From NCBI GenBank assembly GCA_025458665.1, contig JALOSG010000002.1, positions 1 through 37,263 of the forward strand: a DNA stretch of 37,263 bases, given 5' to 3'. Under the pieces are notes generated by a model. That model had not been told where the DNA came from. It saw only the letters and a program-made list of their open reading frames with translations, and did not search any database. The position numbers were made by a program, and so were the translations under genes. Position 1 is the first letter of the stretch, and each line of letters begins with the position of its first letter. The DNA is from Serpentinimonas sp. (lineage in GTDB: Bacteria; Pseudomonadota; Gammaproteobacteria; Burkholderiales; Burkholderiaceae_C). This document shows positions 16,008 through 25,035 of the stretch, one piece after another.

Positions 16008-19000
16008 ATGCACCGTTCCTCTGCCGCGGCCCCGACCGTTTCCCCTTGGAAGCGCTGCACCGCCAGTGCGCTCATCGTGGTTCTGGCTGTTCCCCCGCTG
16101 CCCTTGTGGGCGGGCCCACCTGTGCCTGCCGATGGGCGCACCCAGGTAGATGTCTCTCCCAACGGCGTACCCGTGGTGAACATTGCCACGCCGAACGACA
16201 CAGGTCTGTCCCACAACCGTTACGAGCGTTTCGACGTCGACCGCCCGGGTCTGGTGCTGAACAACGCCACGCAGGTGGAGCGCTCGCTGCTGGCTGGCAC
16301 TCTGCGCGAGAACGCCAATCTGCAGGGGCGCGCAGCCAGCATCATCCTCAATGAGGTGGTCCAGGCCAACCGTTCGCAACTCAACGGCTACCTCGAGGTA
16401 CACGGGCAGCGGGCCGAACTGGTGATTGCCAACCCCTACGGGATCACCTGCGATGGCTGCGGCTTCCTGAACACACCGCGCATCACCCTGAGCACAGGGC
16501 TACCTACCTTTGAGGCCAACGGTGGTCTGGGGGGGTTCCAGATCCGTCAGGGAGACATACTGATTGGCAGGGACGGCGCCGACGCGAGCGAGTCGGCAGG
16601 TTTCGACCTGCTGACCCGAGCACTGCGTGTGGATGGTCCAGTGTGGGCGCAGGCGCTCGCGGCTACCACCGGCCAGTTCGATCAAACCTACGCCGGGCGT
16701 GTCACCACGGCAGTTGGCGGCGGTAGTGGAGCGCCTACGGTATCCATAGACGTGGCTGCCCTGGGTGGCATGTATGCCAACCGCATTCGGCTCATGTCTA
16801 CCGAGCGTGGGGTGGGCGTGGCGGTGCGAGGGGATATGGCCGCGACCGTGGACGATGTGGTGCTGGATGCAGCAGGCCGGGTCACCCTGAGTGGTCGGCT
16901 CAGCGCAGAGCGCGACATTTTGGTACAGGCTTCGGACGGTGTGGAAACGGGTCGCGACGGGGCATCGGGAAGCGACGCGTTCGTGTTCGCAGGCCGGACC
17001 CTTTCGGTGGACAGCGATGGGGAGTTGCTGCTGCGTGATGGCCTGCTGGGCGGACAGGCGTCCATGAGCTTGGCCGGCTCCCGCCTGGTGGACGAGGGCG
17101 GTGACACCGCCGACCGCTACAGCGGGGGCAACGTTCAGGCTACCCTCGACGGCACAGCTTCGATGGATGGATCGCGGTGGGATGCGGGTGGCTCGCTGAA
17201 CCTGCAGGCCGCCGGTGATGTGGCGCTGGGCAGCTCGGTGTTGGTGGGGCGCAGCAGCGGTGTGTCTCTGGCGGTACAAGGCCAAACGGTGGACCTTTCT
17301 ACTGCGCAGCTGCGCGGGGCGGCCGATGTGACCGTCGCGGCCAGCGATACCGTCACGCAGGCGGCGGGCACAGAAGCTGGTGTGGCCGCTGGCCGGGACG
17401 TCCGTCTTTCCGCGGGTACGGCAGTCTCTCTGCAGGGCGGGGTGGAGTCTGGGCGAGACCTGCGCATAGACAGCCCGGCGCTCACGGGTGGTGCCACCTC
17501 CTGGCTGAATGCGGGACGCGATTTGTTGTCCAACCAATCCGCCACCGCCGTGCAACAGGCGGGCGCGCAATGGTCGGCGGCGAATACCGCCTCGCTGCAG
17601 GCGGGCTCACTGGATTTGCAGGGCCAGACGGTGGCGCGCGCCGTGGACGCGCAAGCTTCCGGTGCGCTCAGCCTGGGCGATCAGGCGCTGGTGTATGGCG
17701 TGGACGATGTGGCCATGGCGGCCGACGCCCTGACGTTGGGCAGTGGCACGGTGTACGCGGAACGCGACGTGGCTCTGACCGGCAGGAGTACCGTTGCCGA
17801 TGTAGGGGCGGGGCTGCGCGTAGCTGGGCAGGCCATGTCGCTGTCGGCTGGCCAGGACCTGGTGCTTGCGGCCGGGCAGCGCTACGACGCTGGCAGCAGT
17901 CTGAGTGTCAGTGCAGGGCGGGACTTGCGTCTGGGAGGCTCGGTCGACCCCGACGCCGATGGCGTGCTGTTGTCTTCTGCCGGATCGATCGGTGTGACAG
18001 CGGGGCGTGATTTGACGGTGGAGCGCCACGGTCTGGTGGTTGGCAGTGGCGACCTTGCGGCGGATGCAGGGCGGCGCCTGGTGCTTGCCACCAGAGACTC
18101 CACCGCGGGCGTGCAGAACTACGCGCTGGGATCTGGCGGGAACATGTTGCTGCAGTTTTCCGAACTGGGCGTGGATGAGATCTTCACCGGGGCGGTCGCA
18201 GCCGGCGGCGATCTGATGTTCAGTCAGCGCTCGGCTGGGCGCAATAGCTCCTACCTGCGATTTGCCAACGGCTCGCGGGTGGATGCGGGCGGTACGGTAC
18301 GTGCCGAGCGAGACGACGGCAGTGCTGGAAGCACTCTGAGCGTGTTCCTCGAGCCTGGTGCCGCATGGGTTGCCGGTGGGTTCGATCTGGAACTCGACCG
18401 GCTCGACTTGCAGAACGGGGCCTTGTTCACCGGTGGCACCGGCCAGTCGCGGCTCAGACTCAACCAGCTGTGCTCCAGCGGCATATTCAGCGCCGACTGC
18501 GCCCAGTTTGCAGGCACGCTGGTGGGCAGCGCGCGGACGGATCTGGAGTTGTCTGGCGACTTGGTGAACGCCGGGCGCATCAGCAATGCAGAGGTTGGGG
18601 ACCCCGCCGCAGGATCCAGGCTGGCCATCACCACAGCGGGCAGCTTCACCAACAGCGCCGCCGGGTTTGTGGGAGGTTCGGACCAGCTGGCAGTCACCGT
18701 GGGCGACGGCGCAGCGATCCGCAACGACGGGCTGATGTACAGCTCCGGAAACATGGCCCTGTTGGGCGGCGCAGGCACCGAGATCACCAACGGGGCAGGC
18801 GCCACATTGCTCATGGGCAGTGCCCGGGCTGGTGCGGCGGACAACCAGTCGGTCATCGGTGGACTGGACGGATCGGCAGCCAGCATGACTTTCCGCAACC
18901 ATGGCAAGGTCGAAGCGGTGGGGCAGGATTTGCTGATCCGCACCGGCAGGTTCTTCAATGAATTTGCAGCCCGGCCCGCGACCAGCTTCCGGCTGGTGTC

Positions 19001-22000
19001 CGACACCATGCAGATATGCCCCGACCGGCTGGCTTTCTGCGGCTTTGGCGGCGTGGCTTTCAACAGCCTGGAAAACCCGGCCGAGGTGTTTTACCCGCGG
19101 CCCCTGGAGACGGGCAGCCCCTTGAGCGAAAGCCCCACGGTGGACAGGGACGACCAGATTACGTGGAACGCCGACCTGCGCGGAAACTTTCCCAACCAGG
19201 ATTTCGGCAGCTTTCCGGTGGTACGCGGCGGCAACCTGAATTACTACAACGGCCAGAAAGCCTACTTCGTCTTCAGCTTTGGCGAAGTGCGACAGGACTG
19301 GTACCGCGTCTACACCGACGTCGAGTTCTTCACCGACGCGGCCGCAGTGGCCGCCGCCACGCCGACAGTGAGCGTGGAGTCTGGCAACCTGACCCTCAGT
19401 GTGGACCAAGGCCACAACCAGGGGGGTCTGATCTCCACGACCGACCGGCTGACCATACAGGGCCTGACTGCGCCCGCCACCAGCAGCTTTGCCAATACCT
19501 CGCTCGACTTGGTGCAGCGCACTTCGCGCCAGGAAATCATCCGCAAGTTCCGCTGCCGTACCGACGGCATCGGCCCCGATGCTTGCCATTTCCGCAACCA
19601 TTTGGGCAACTCTTCCTATCTGCTTGCTTCGTCTGACACGCTGTGGCGAGATTTTGTCCGTCTGCCCGATACGACCGTGACGGGTGTGAGCGGTACGGTG
19701 AAGGCCCGCGAGCTGGTGGCCACCGTGGGTTCTTTCCTGAACAGCGGCACTGGCGGGGGTGTATCCAGCGCATCTCCCCTCATTCCCGATGCGGTAGGTG
19801 CCCGCGGGCTGGCCGATGTAGGCCGGCCTACGGTGAATGCCAGCGGCCCGGCTCCTTCTTCGCTGACGCTGCCGGCTGGCAGCAACGGGCGCTTCGTCGC
19901 CGCGCGAAACCCGGCCTCCGGCTACCTGGTGGAGACCAATCCGCTGCTCATCTCTTTCGACAACCCCTATCTGGGCTCGGACTACCTGATGTCCCGCCTA
20001 GGCCTGAAGCCGGAGCAGTATCTGCTGCGCTTTGGCGACGCGGCCTACGAGGCCATGCTGATCCGCGAGCAGATACAGGCCCAGACCGGTGCCGCCCTGC
20101 TGCGAAGCGCCTACAGCGATTACGAGCAGCAGTCCCTGCTGATGGACAACGCTGTGGCTGAGGCCCGGCGTCTTCAGCTCAGTCTGGGTACGGCATTGAG
20201 TGCAGAGCAGGTGGCTTCGTTGCGGCAGGACATCGTGTGGATGGTGGCCACCCAGGTGGAAGGTCGCACAGTGTTGGTGCCGGTGGTTTATCTGACCGAC
20301 GCCACGCGAGCCGCAGGCAGCTCGACCCAGGTTCTGGCAGAGCGCGCCATGATCACCGCCGACACCTTCACGAACCGGGGTGGCGAGGTCAATGCGACGT
20401 CGCGCTTGCAGGTGGTGTCGCGCGGCAACCTGAACAACATAGGTGGCCTGATCGGTGGCGGCAACGTATCGCTGCGTTCGCTCACTGGCAGCATCAACAA
20501 CGTCACCGAGACGCAGCGTCTGGGTGACGAGCGCAACTACTACACCGTCGCTGGACCCCGTGGCGGCATTGTGGCCAGTGGCAATCTGAGGCTCGAGGCC
20601 GCCGAGGACATCAACATCACTGGGGCTGATGTGGTCTCCGATGGGCGGGCCGCGCTCATCGCCGGCCGCGACGTCAACGTCACCGCGCTGGTGCTGGAGA
20701 CCCGCAGCGAACGCAGTGGCACCCGAACCGGATTCCTGAACCGCCAGACCGATACGCGCACGGTCACGAACCAGTCCGCCAGTGCCGCACGCATCTCGGC
20801 CGGGGAGGGGGTGCTGGTGGATGCGGGCCGAAACATCGACGTGCTGGGTTCCGAGGTCGATGGTGGAGATGGCCTGGCGGTGTTGCGTGCCCAAGAAGGG
20901 GATGTGCGGATCCGAAGCATCGCGCTGCAGAGCAGTTCTTCGGGCAGCAGCGAACGCGAAGGATTTTTTGCCGAAGGCAGGTCCAACAGCACGGCGGATG
21001 CCAGCGAAGGAACACCTTTCTCCGCCTCCGGGTTCACCGGCTACGAGAAGAGCAGCAGCTCCTTCCAGAGCAGCGCCACCACCAACGCGGGCAGCCGGGT
21101 GGGGGGTGCCGGCGTAGCCGTGGTGGCCACGCAGGGGTCTGTCACGCTGCAGGGCTCGGAACTGGAGGCGGGGGACCAGGGTGCCCTGGTATTTGCCGGC
21201 AGGGATGTGAACGTGGTGGCGGCTTACGACACTTCGCAGACGACTTCATCGGCCTCACAGCACCGGTTCGGCATTTCTGCCGACGCCAGCACCGAAGGGG
21301 TGATGGGGGGACTGAAGACGCAGGGCGGAACCCAGCAGAGCGAAGAGCGCAGCAGCACTGCGCAAACCAGCGCCATCCGGTCCGAGGGTGGCATATCGGT
21401 CTCTGCAGGTGGCACGTTGCGGCGCGAGGGCGCGCTGTTCGAGGCGGCAGGGAACATCGACTTCACCGCCGACCGCATTGTGGACATGGCGGCCAGAAAC
21501 GAGACCTCCACCACGTTCTCCGGGCAGACTTATGAGGCTGGAATCTCCGCCGGCGTGACCACCGGGCTGGGCGGTACGGTGGCAGGCATCGCCAGCGGCG
21601 AGGCGCGGCAGGTCAATATTTCTTCGCCGCAGTCCCAGGTGGTGGTGGGTGGGTCTGGCTCCAGCTATTCCGGCGGCTCGGGCAGCAGCACTGCCGTGGT
21701 CACGCAAATCCGCTCAGGTGGCAATGTGACCGTGACAGCAAGGTCCAGCATTCTGGAAGAGGGGACGCGCTACAGCGCTGCGGGCGATGTGGACATCACG
21801 GCGCAGTCCTACGAGAACCGCGCTGCAGCCAATACCCGCTTCTCGCAGACCGACACCTCCAGCGCCAGCTCATCGCTCACTGTGGGCGTGAATGCGGCCT
21901 CGGAGGCCAGCGCCACGATCACCGCGGCAGGCAGCAACGAAAAGAGCGGCACTGCATCCTCTCAGGCTGTGGTCGGGGGTTTTCAGGCTGGCCGCAACGT

Positions 22001-25000
22001 GAACATCCGAACCACGCAGGACCTCCGGCTGGAGGGCTCTGGCGTGCAGGCCGGTGGCGCGGTATCGCTCAACGCAGGCGGCAACCTGCGACTCGACCAG
22101 GCCAACGACACGGCCAGTACCTCGTCTTCAAGCCAGTCGGGCGGAGCCACGCTGTCGGCCAGTGTGTGTCTCGACCTGACTTGCGCGGGGGGCAGTGTGG
22201 CTGCCAACGCCCGCACGGGCGAGTCCCAGGAAAGCTCGCGCACCGGGCGCGCGGTGGTGATCCAGTCCGCAGGGGGCACCACCCTGTCGGCCGGCGGCAA
22301 CATGACGCTGCAGGGCACCCAGGCCAGAGCGGGAGGCAACCTCAGTCTGTCCGCCGGCGGCGATATCGACTTCCAGGCTGTTTCCAGCAGTACATCGCAG
22401 ACTGGTCGCGCCGACGGCGGCGGTGTGCAGGCAGGCCTCAACGTAGGCAAGAGCATGAACCTGGCCAAAGACGGCGGCGGCAGTGCTTCGGTGGACTTCG
22501 AGCGGGTGCGCGAGAGCGAGAGCACCGATACCCGCCGGGGCGGTGTGTTGCAATCCGGCGGGCAGTTGTCCATCAGCAGCGGTGGAAACACCCGGCTCGA
22601 AGGTACCCAGGCTACCGCGCGCACAGCCAGCGTGAATGTGGGCGGAAACCTGCTGATGGAGTCCGCCCAGAGCACGGAACGCGTCGATACGAAAAACGTC
22701 TCCGGCGGTCTGTCGGTATCTGGCGGGCGCAACGTGGGCAGCGGCACCGGTGACGGTGCTGGTGCGAGCAGCAATGCGGCGGCATCAGGCTCGGGCGGCA
22801 AATCGTTCGGTTTCAGCGCCCAGGCCGAGGTTGACCTGCGCGACAAGGACAACCTGACCAACCAGAATGCGCTGCTCCAGACCACCGGTGGTACCGAACT
22901 CAATGTCGGTGGCAACGCCACGCTGGCGGGTGCCAACATCCGCGCAGGGGGCGGGGTGAGCGGGGAGATCCGCGGTGCGCTGTCTGTAGAGACCCGAACC
23001 GACCGCGTCAGGGAGAGTGCCACGCGGGTGGATGCCTATGTGGGTCTGTCTTCGGTCAACGTGGGTGGCGACAAGGACAACGGTGCCGATACGGCCCGGC
23101 CCAGTGCGGGCGATCGTTTCGACCGCAGGCAAGGTCAGGCCATCGACACCCTGAACCATGCGGGCAGCACCGGCCTCATGCTCAAGGCAGAGTCCTCCGG
23201 CACAGACAGCCAGACCGCTGCCCAGCGCAGCGGCATCGACGGTGGCGCCGGCGGCCTGTCGGGGTTGACGGTGCGCCAGGGCGCCAACTTCGTGGGCGCA
23301 GCACCCGGCAGCGATGGCATGAACATCGAGGGGACGGTGACCCGCAGCGAGATCACGACGTTCACCCGCAATGCCCCCACGGTCTCCATCGATGTGCGCG
23401 GCACGGTCGCCAGCGCTTTGGGCTCCGAGGAAGCACAGGGTGGCACCATCAGCGGCAATCTGGTCAAGGGATCGAACTTGTTCCGTGACCCGGACAACGC
23501 AGCGCCGCGCAATGTGGTGCGCGGTCGCAATGACGCCGACAACGACAGCGCACCGGTCGTGCGCCGACCGGTCGATGACGCATCCCCCGCTGCGCCGCGC
23601 CGCGCGGCCGGAGGTCTCACCGAGCCGCCGCCGCCGTTGCGCGCGCCGGTAGCGGCCGATGCCCCGGTCACACGCCCCCGCGCAGGCGCGGTGGGGCAGG
23701 CCGATGCGCCCCGTCCCCGACCCACCGACGATGCGGCCCCCGCACAACGACCGCGTGCCAATGCAGACGCACCATCGGTACAGCGCCCGGTCCAGGCTGC
23801 CGATGCCGCCCCGGTCACGGTGCGTCCAGCCGCCGGCAGCGAGGCGCCTGCTCCGGCAGATTTGCCGCTGTCGCGGCCGCGTGCACCGTCAGGGACCGAA
23901 CCCCAAGTGGGCGATGCCGCCTCCGGTCCGGCGGCACCAGGGTACGCCACCGCGACCTCCGCGTACGACTCGGTCAACTCGGCTTACGACACAGTGGACT
24001 CGGCCTACGCGGCAGTTCCAGTGACCACTCCACCAGGGCGAACGGCCGTTGCAGTTCCCGATGCCGATACCACCGCCGCCTACAGCGTATCCGGCTATGC
24101 CTCCACCAACCCGGACTCAGACGCGGGCCAGGTGGCCTACGCGGTGGTTTCGCCCTATTCGGGGGACGCAGGGGCGCCTTCTCCTGAAGGTCCGCAGGTG
24201 TCTCAGCGGCAGCTGGAAGCCAACGCCATCAGGCCTACCTTTACCGACACCCGCGAACTGCCCAACCGGCTCATCGTGCGCGATCTCCCGGTGGAGTTCC
24301 GGGGTGAGGACCAGGGTGTGGCGATCAAGCAGATCAAGGTGGACCGCCCTGTGACCTACTTCTCCAGCGAGGAGAGGGCTTCGCTCGAGGTGGTGGTCGA
24401 CCGGCAGACTGGCCGGCTCCACCTGGCCTCCGATCCCTCGCGCACGCCGCTCAACTTGCGGGGCGACGGCACTACACCGCCCATTTTTGTGGTGGATGCC
24501 GACGGTCGCATGTTTGTGCATCCCGCCCCCAAGTCTGGGGAAGTGCACCACTCCAGCCTGTCGGGCGGGCAGCCGGTGGCGCTGGCGGGTCAGGTTCTGG
24601 TGAAGGACGGCTTCATCGTGCACATCGACAATTTCAGCGGGCACTACCAGCCTACCACCGAGCAACTCAGGCGCACCCGCGGCTATCTGAAGCAGATACT
24701 GGGTGCCAACCTCGACCAGGCACCGCAGGTGGGTGTGGAAAGTGCCTGGGTGTCTGATCCGACCGGGCGGCAGGTGCGCTCCGTACGCTGGATCGATCTG
24801 ACCCGCAATGAGCAGATTGCCCCGGTCGATGCCGCACAGCGCTGGACTGCCACCGACCAGCCCGCGCAGCCAGCCACGGTGCCTTCGTCTTCGGTGCAAC
24901 CGGCGACGGCGCCACGCCGGCTTGCCACCGGGCACCCCAGCCGCAAGCGGCGGCTGCGGGGTGGCTGTCGGCGTGCGTCCCGCCACGGGTTGCGGCGGGA

Positions 25001-25022
25001 CCGGGTTACCACCCGGTTCTGA
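16008..25022 (+). CDS. TpsA large exoprotein, FhaB/HecA-type filamentous hemagglutinin with atypical C-terminus
   Basis: A 3004-residue secreted or surface adhesin-like protein. The signal region ends near A35. The TPS secretion domain (about 36-290) contains NPYGI (142-146) and a cysteine pair C148/C151. A long beta-helical repeat region follows. The segment from about 1311 (NPLLISFDNPYLGSDYLM) to 1430 matches the non-repeat block seen in CdiA/HecA-type proteins. Hemagglutinin-type repeats (Gly/Ser/Thr/Ala-rich) run from about 1440 to 2480. A Pro/Ala/Asp-rich linker (about 2490-2730) contains three tandem SAYDSV-type heptads at 2651-2671. A compact domain (about 2731-2950) carries HHSS (2847-2850) and SGHYQP (2877-2882). 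The last 50 residues are Arg-rich. No VENN motif is present and no immunity gene follows. An adhesin or effector delivery role is inferred. Confidence 0.93.
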   Translation: MHRSSAAAPTVSPWKRCTASALIVVLAVPPLPLWAGPPVPADGRTQVDVSPNGVPVVNIATPNDTGLSHNRYERFDVDRPGLVLNNATQVERSLLAGTLRENANLQGRAASIILNEVVQANRSQLNGYLEVHGQRAELVIANPYGITCDGCGFLNTPRITLSTGLPTFEANGGLGGFQIRQGDILIGRDGADASESAGFDLLTRALRVDGPVWAQALAATTGQFDQTYAGRVTTAVGGGSGAPTVSIDVAALGGMYANRIRLMSTERGVGVAVRGDMAATVDDVVLDAAGRVTLSGRLSAERDILVQASDGVETGRDGASGSDAFVFAGRTLSVDSDGELLLRDGLLGGQASMSLAGSRLVDEGGDTADRYSGGNVQATLDGTASMDGSRWDAGGSLNLQAAGDVALGSSVLVGRSSGVSLAVQGQTVDLSTAQLRGAADVTVAASDTVTQAAGTEAGVAAGRDVRLSAGTAVSLQGGVESGRDLRIDSPALTGGATSWLNAGRDLLSNQSATAVQQAGAQWSAANTASLQAGSLDLQGQTVARAVDAQASGALSLGDQALVYGVDDVAMAADALTLGSGTVYAERDVALTGRSTVADVGAGLRVAGQAMSLSAGQDLVLAAGQRYDAGSSLSVSAGRDLRLGGSVDPDADGVLLSSAGSIGVTAGRDLTVERHGLVVGSGDLAADAGRRLVLATRDSTAGVQNYALGSGGNMLLQFSELGVDEIFTGAVAAGGDLMFSQRSAGRNSSYLRFANGSRVDAGGTVRAERDDGSAGSTLSVFLEPGAAWVAGGFDLELDRLDLQNGALFTGGTGQSRLRLNQLCSSGIFSADCAQFAGTLVGSARTDLELSGDLVNAGRISNAEVGDPAAGSRLAITTAGSFTNSAAGFVGGSDQLAVTVGDGAAIRNDGLMYSSGNMALLGGAGTEITNGAGATLLMGSARAGAADNQSVIGGLDGSAASMTFRNHGKVEAVGQDLLIRTGRFFNEFAARPATSFRLVSDTMQICPDRLAFCGFGGVAFNSLENPAEVFYPRPLETGSPLSESPTVDRDDQITWNADLRGNFPNQDFGSFPVVRGGNLNYYNGQKAYFVFSFGEVRQDWYRVYTDVEFFTDAAAVAAATPTVSVESGNLTLSVDQGHNQGGLISTTDRLTIQGLTAPATSSFANTSLDLVQRTSRQEIIRKFRCRTDGIGPDACHFRNHLGNSSYLLASSDTLWRDFVRLPDTTVTGVSGTVKARELVATVGSFLNSGTGGGVSSASPLIPDAVGARGLADVGRPTVNASGPAPSSLTLPAGSNGRFVAARNPASGYLVETNPLLISFDNPYLGSDYLMSRLGLKPEQYLLRFGDAAYEAMLIREQIQAQTGAALLRSAYSDYEQQSLLMDNAVAEARRLQLSLGTALSAEQVASLRQDIVWMVATQVEGRTVLVPVVYLTDATRAAGSSTQVLAERAMITADTFTNRGGEVNATSRLQVVSRGNLNNIGGLIGGGNVSLRSLTGSINNVTETQRLGDERNYYTVAGPRGGIVASGNLRLEAAEDINITGADVVSDGRAALIAGRDVNVTALVLETRSERSGTRTGFLNRQTDTRTVTNQSASAARISAGEGVLVDAGRNIDVLGSEVDGGDGLAVLRAQEGDVRIRSIALQSSSSGSSEREGFFAEGRSNSTADASEGTPFSASGFTGYEKSSSSFQSSATTNAGSRVGGAGVAVVATQGSVTLQGSELEAGDQGALVFAGRDVNVVAAYDTSQTTSSASQHRFGISADASTEGVMGGLKTQGGTQQSEERSSTAQTSAIRSEGGISVSAGGTLRREGALFEAAGNIDFTADRIVDMAARNETSTTFSGQTYEAGISAGVTTGLGGTVAGIASGEARQVNISSPQSQVVVGGSGSSYSGGSGSSTAVVTQIRSGGNVTVTARSSILEEGTRYSAAGDVDITAQSYENRAAANTRFSQTDTSSASSSLTVGVNAASEASATITAAGSNEKSGTASSQAVVGGFQAGRNVNIRTTQDLRLEGSGVQAGGAVSLNAGGNLRLDQANDTASTSSSSQSGGATLSASVCLDLTCAGGSVAANARTGESQESSRTGRAVVIQSAGGTTLSAGGNMTLQGTQARAGGNLSLSAGGDIDFQAVSSSTSQTGRADGGGVQAGLNVGKSMNLAKDGGGSASVDFERVRESESTDTRRGGVLQSGGQLSISSGGNTRLEGTQATARTASVNVGGNLLMESAQSTERVDTKNVSGGLSVSGGRNVGSGTGDGAGASSNAAASGSGGKSFGFSAQAEVDLRDKDNLTNQNALLQTTGGTELNVGGNATLAGANIRAGGGVSGEIRGALSVETRTDRVRESATRVDAYVGLSSVNVGGDKDNGADTARPSAGDRFDRRQGQAIDTLNHAGSTGLMLKAESSGTDSQTAAQRSGIDGGAGGLSGLTVRQGANFVGAAPGSDGMNIEGTVTRSEITTFTRNAPTVSIDVRGTVASALGSEEAQGGTISGNLVKGSNLFRDPDNAAPRNVVRGRNDADNDSAPVVRRPVDDASPAAPRRAAGGLTEPPPPLRAPVAADAPVTRPRAGAVGQADAPRPRPTDDAAPAQRPRANADAPSVQRPVQAADAAPVTVRPAAGSEAPAPADLPLSRPRAPSGTEPQVGDAASGPAAPGYATATSAYDSVNSAYDTVDSAYAAVPVTTPPGRTAVAVPDADTTAAYSVSGYASTNPDSDAGQVAYAVVSPYSGDAGAPSPEGPQVSQRQLEANAIRPTFTDTRELPNRLIVRDLPVEFRGEDQGVAIKQIKVDRPVTYFSSEERASLEVVVDRQTGRLHLASDPSRTPLNLRGDGTTPPIFVVDADGRMFVHPAPKSGEVHHSSLSGGQPVALAGQVLVKDGFIVHIDNFSGHYQPTTEQLRRTRGYLKQILGANLDQAPQVGVESAWVSDPTGRQVRSVRWIDLTRNEQIAPVDAAQRWTATDQPAQPATVPSSSVQPATAPRRLATGHPSRKRRLRGGCRRASRHGLRRDRVTTRF
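23958..24020 (+). repeat. Three tandem 21-bp repeats encoding SAYDxVx heptads in TpsA
   Basis: Three consecutive 7-residue units SAYDSVN, SAYDTVD and SAYAAVP (residues 2651-2671) put tyrosines at 2653, 2660 and 2667 in an S-x-Y-x-x-V context. A fourth similar motif, VAYAVV, lies at 2709-2714. The DNA copies differ at third codon positions, so the repeat has been kept at the protein level rather than being a fresh duplication. Confidence 0.85.
24933..25017. terminator. Three successive hairpins in the 3' end of the TpsA gene
   Basis: Hairpin 1 pairs CACCCC (24933-24938) plus AGCCG with CGGCT plus GGGGTG (24951-24963, two bulged bases). Hairpin 2 is GTCCCGCC (24977-24984) with GGCGGGAC (24994-25001). 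Hairpin 3 is ACCGGGT-TACC-ACCCGGT (25000-25017). They lie inside the last codons, directly before the TGA and 19 bp from the stop of the convergent chemoreceptor gene. They probably protect or end both transcripts; no T-run follows. Confidence 0.6.
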
Positions 25023-25035
25023 CCGCGCCGCGCCG

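Noticed and set aside
21000..22900. Tandem DNA repeats or a CRISPR-like array in the middle of TpsA
   Set aside because: The recurring GGCGGCAAC-type strings are degenerate codon-level echoes of beta-helix repeats, with no fixed spacing or identical units.
16008..25022. Contact-dependent inhibition (CdiA) system
   Set aside because: No VENN motif or known toxin domain was seen at the C-terminus, and the next gene is a convergent chemoreceptor, not an immunity protein.
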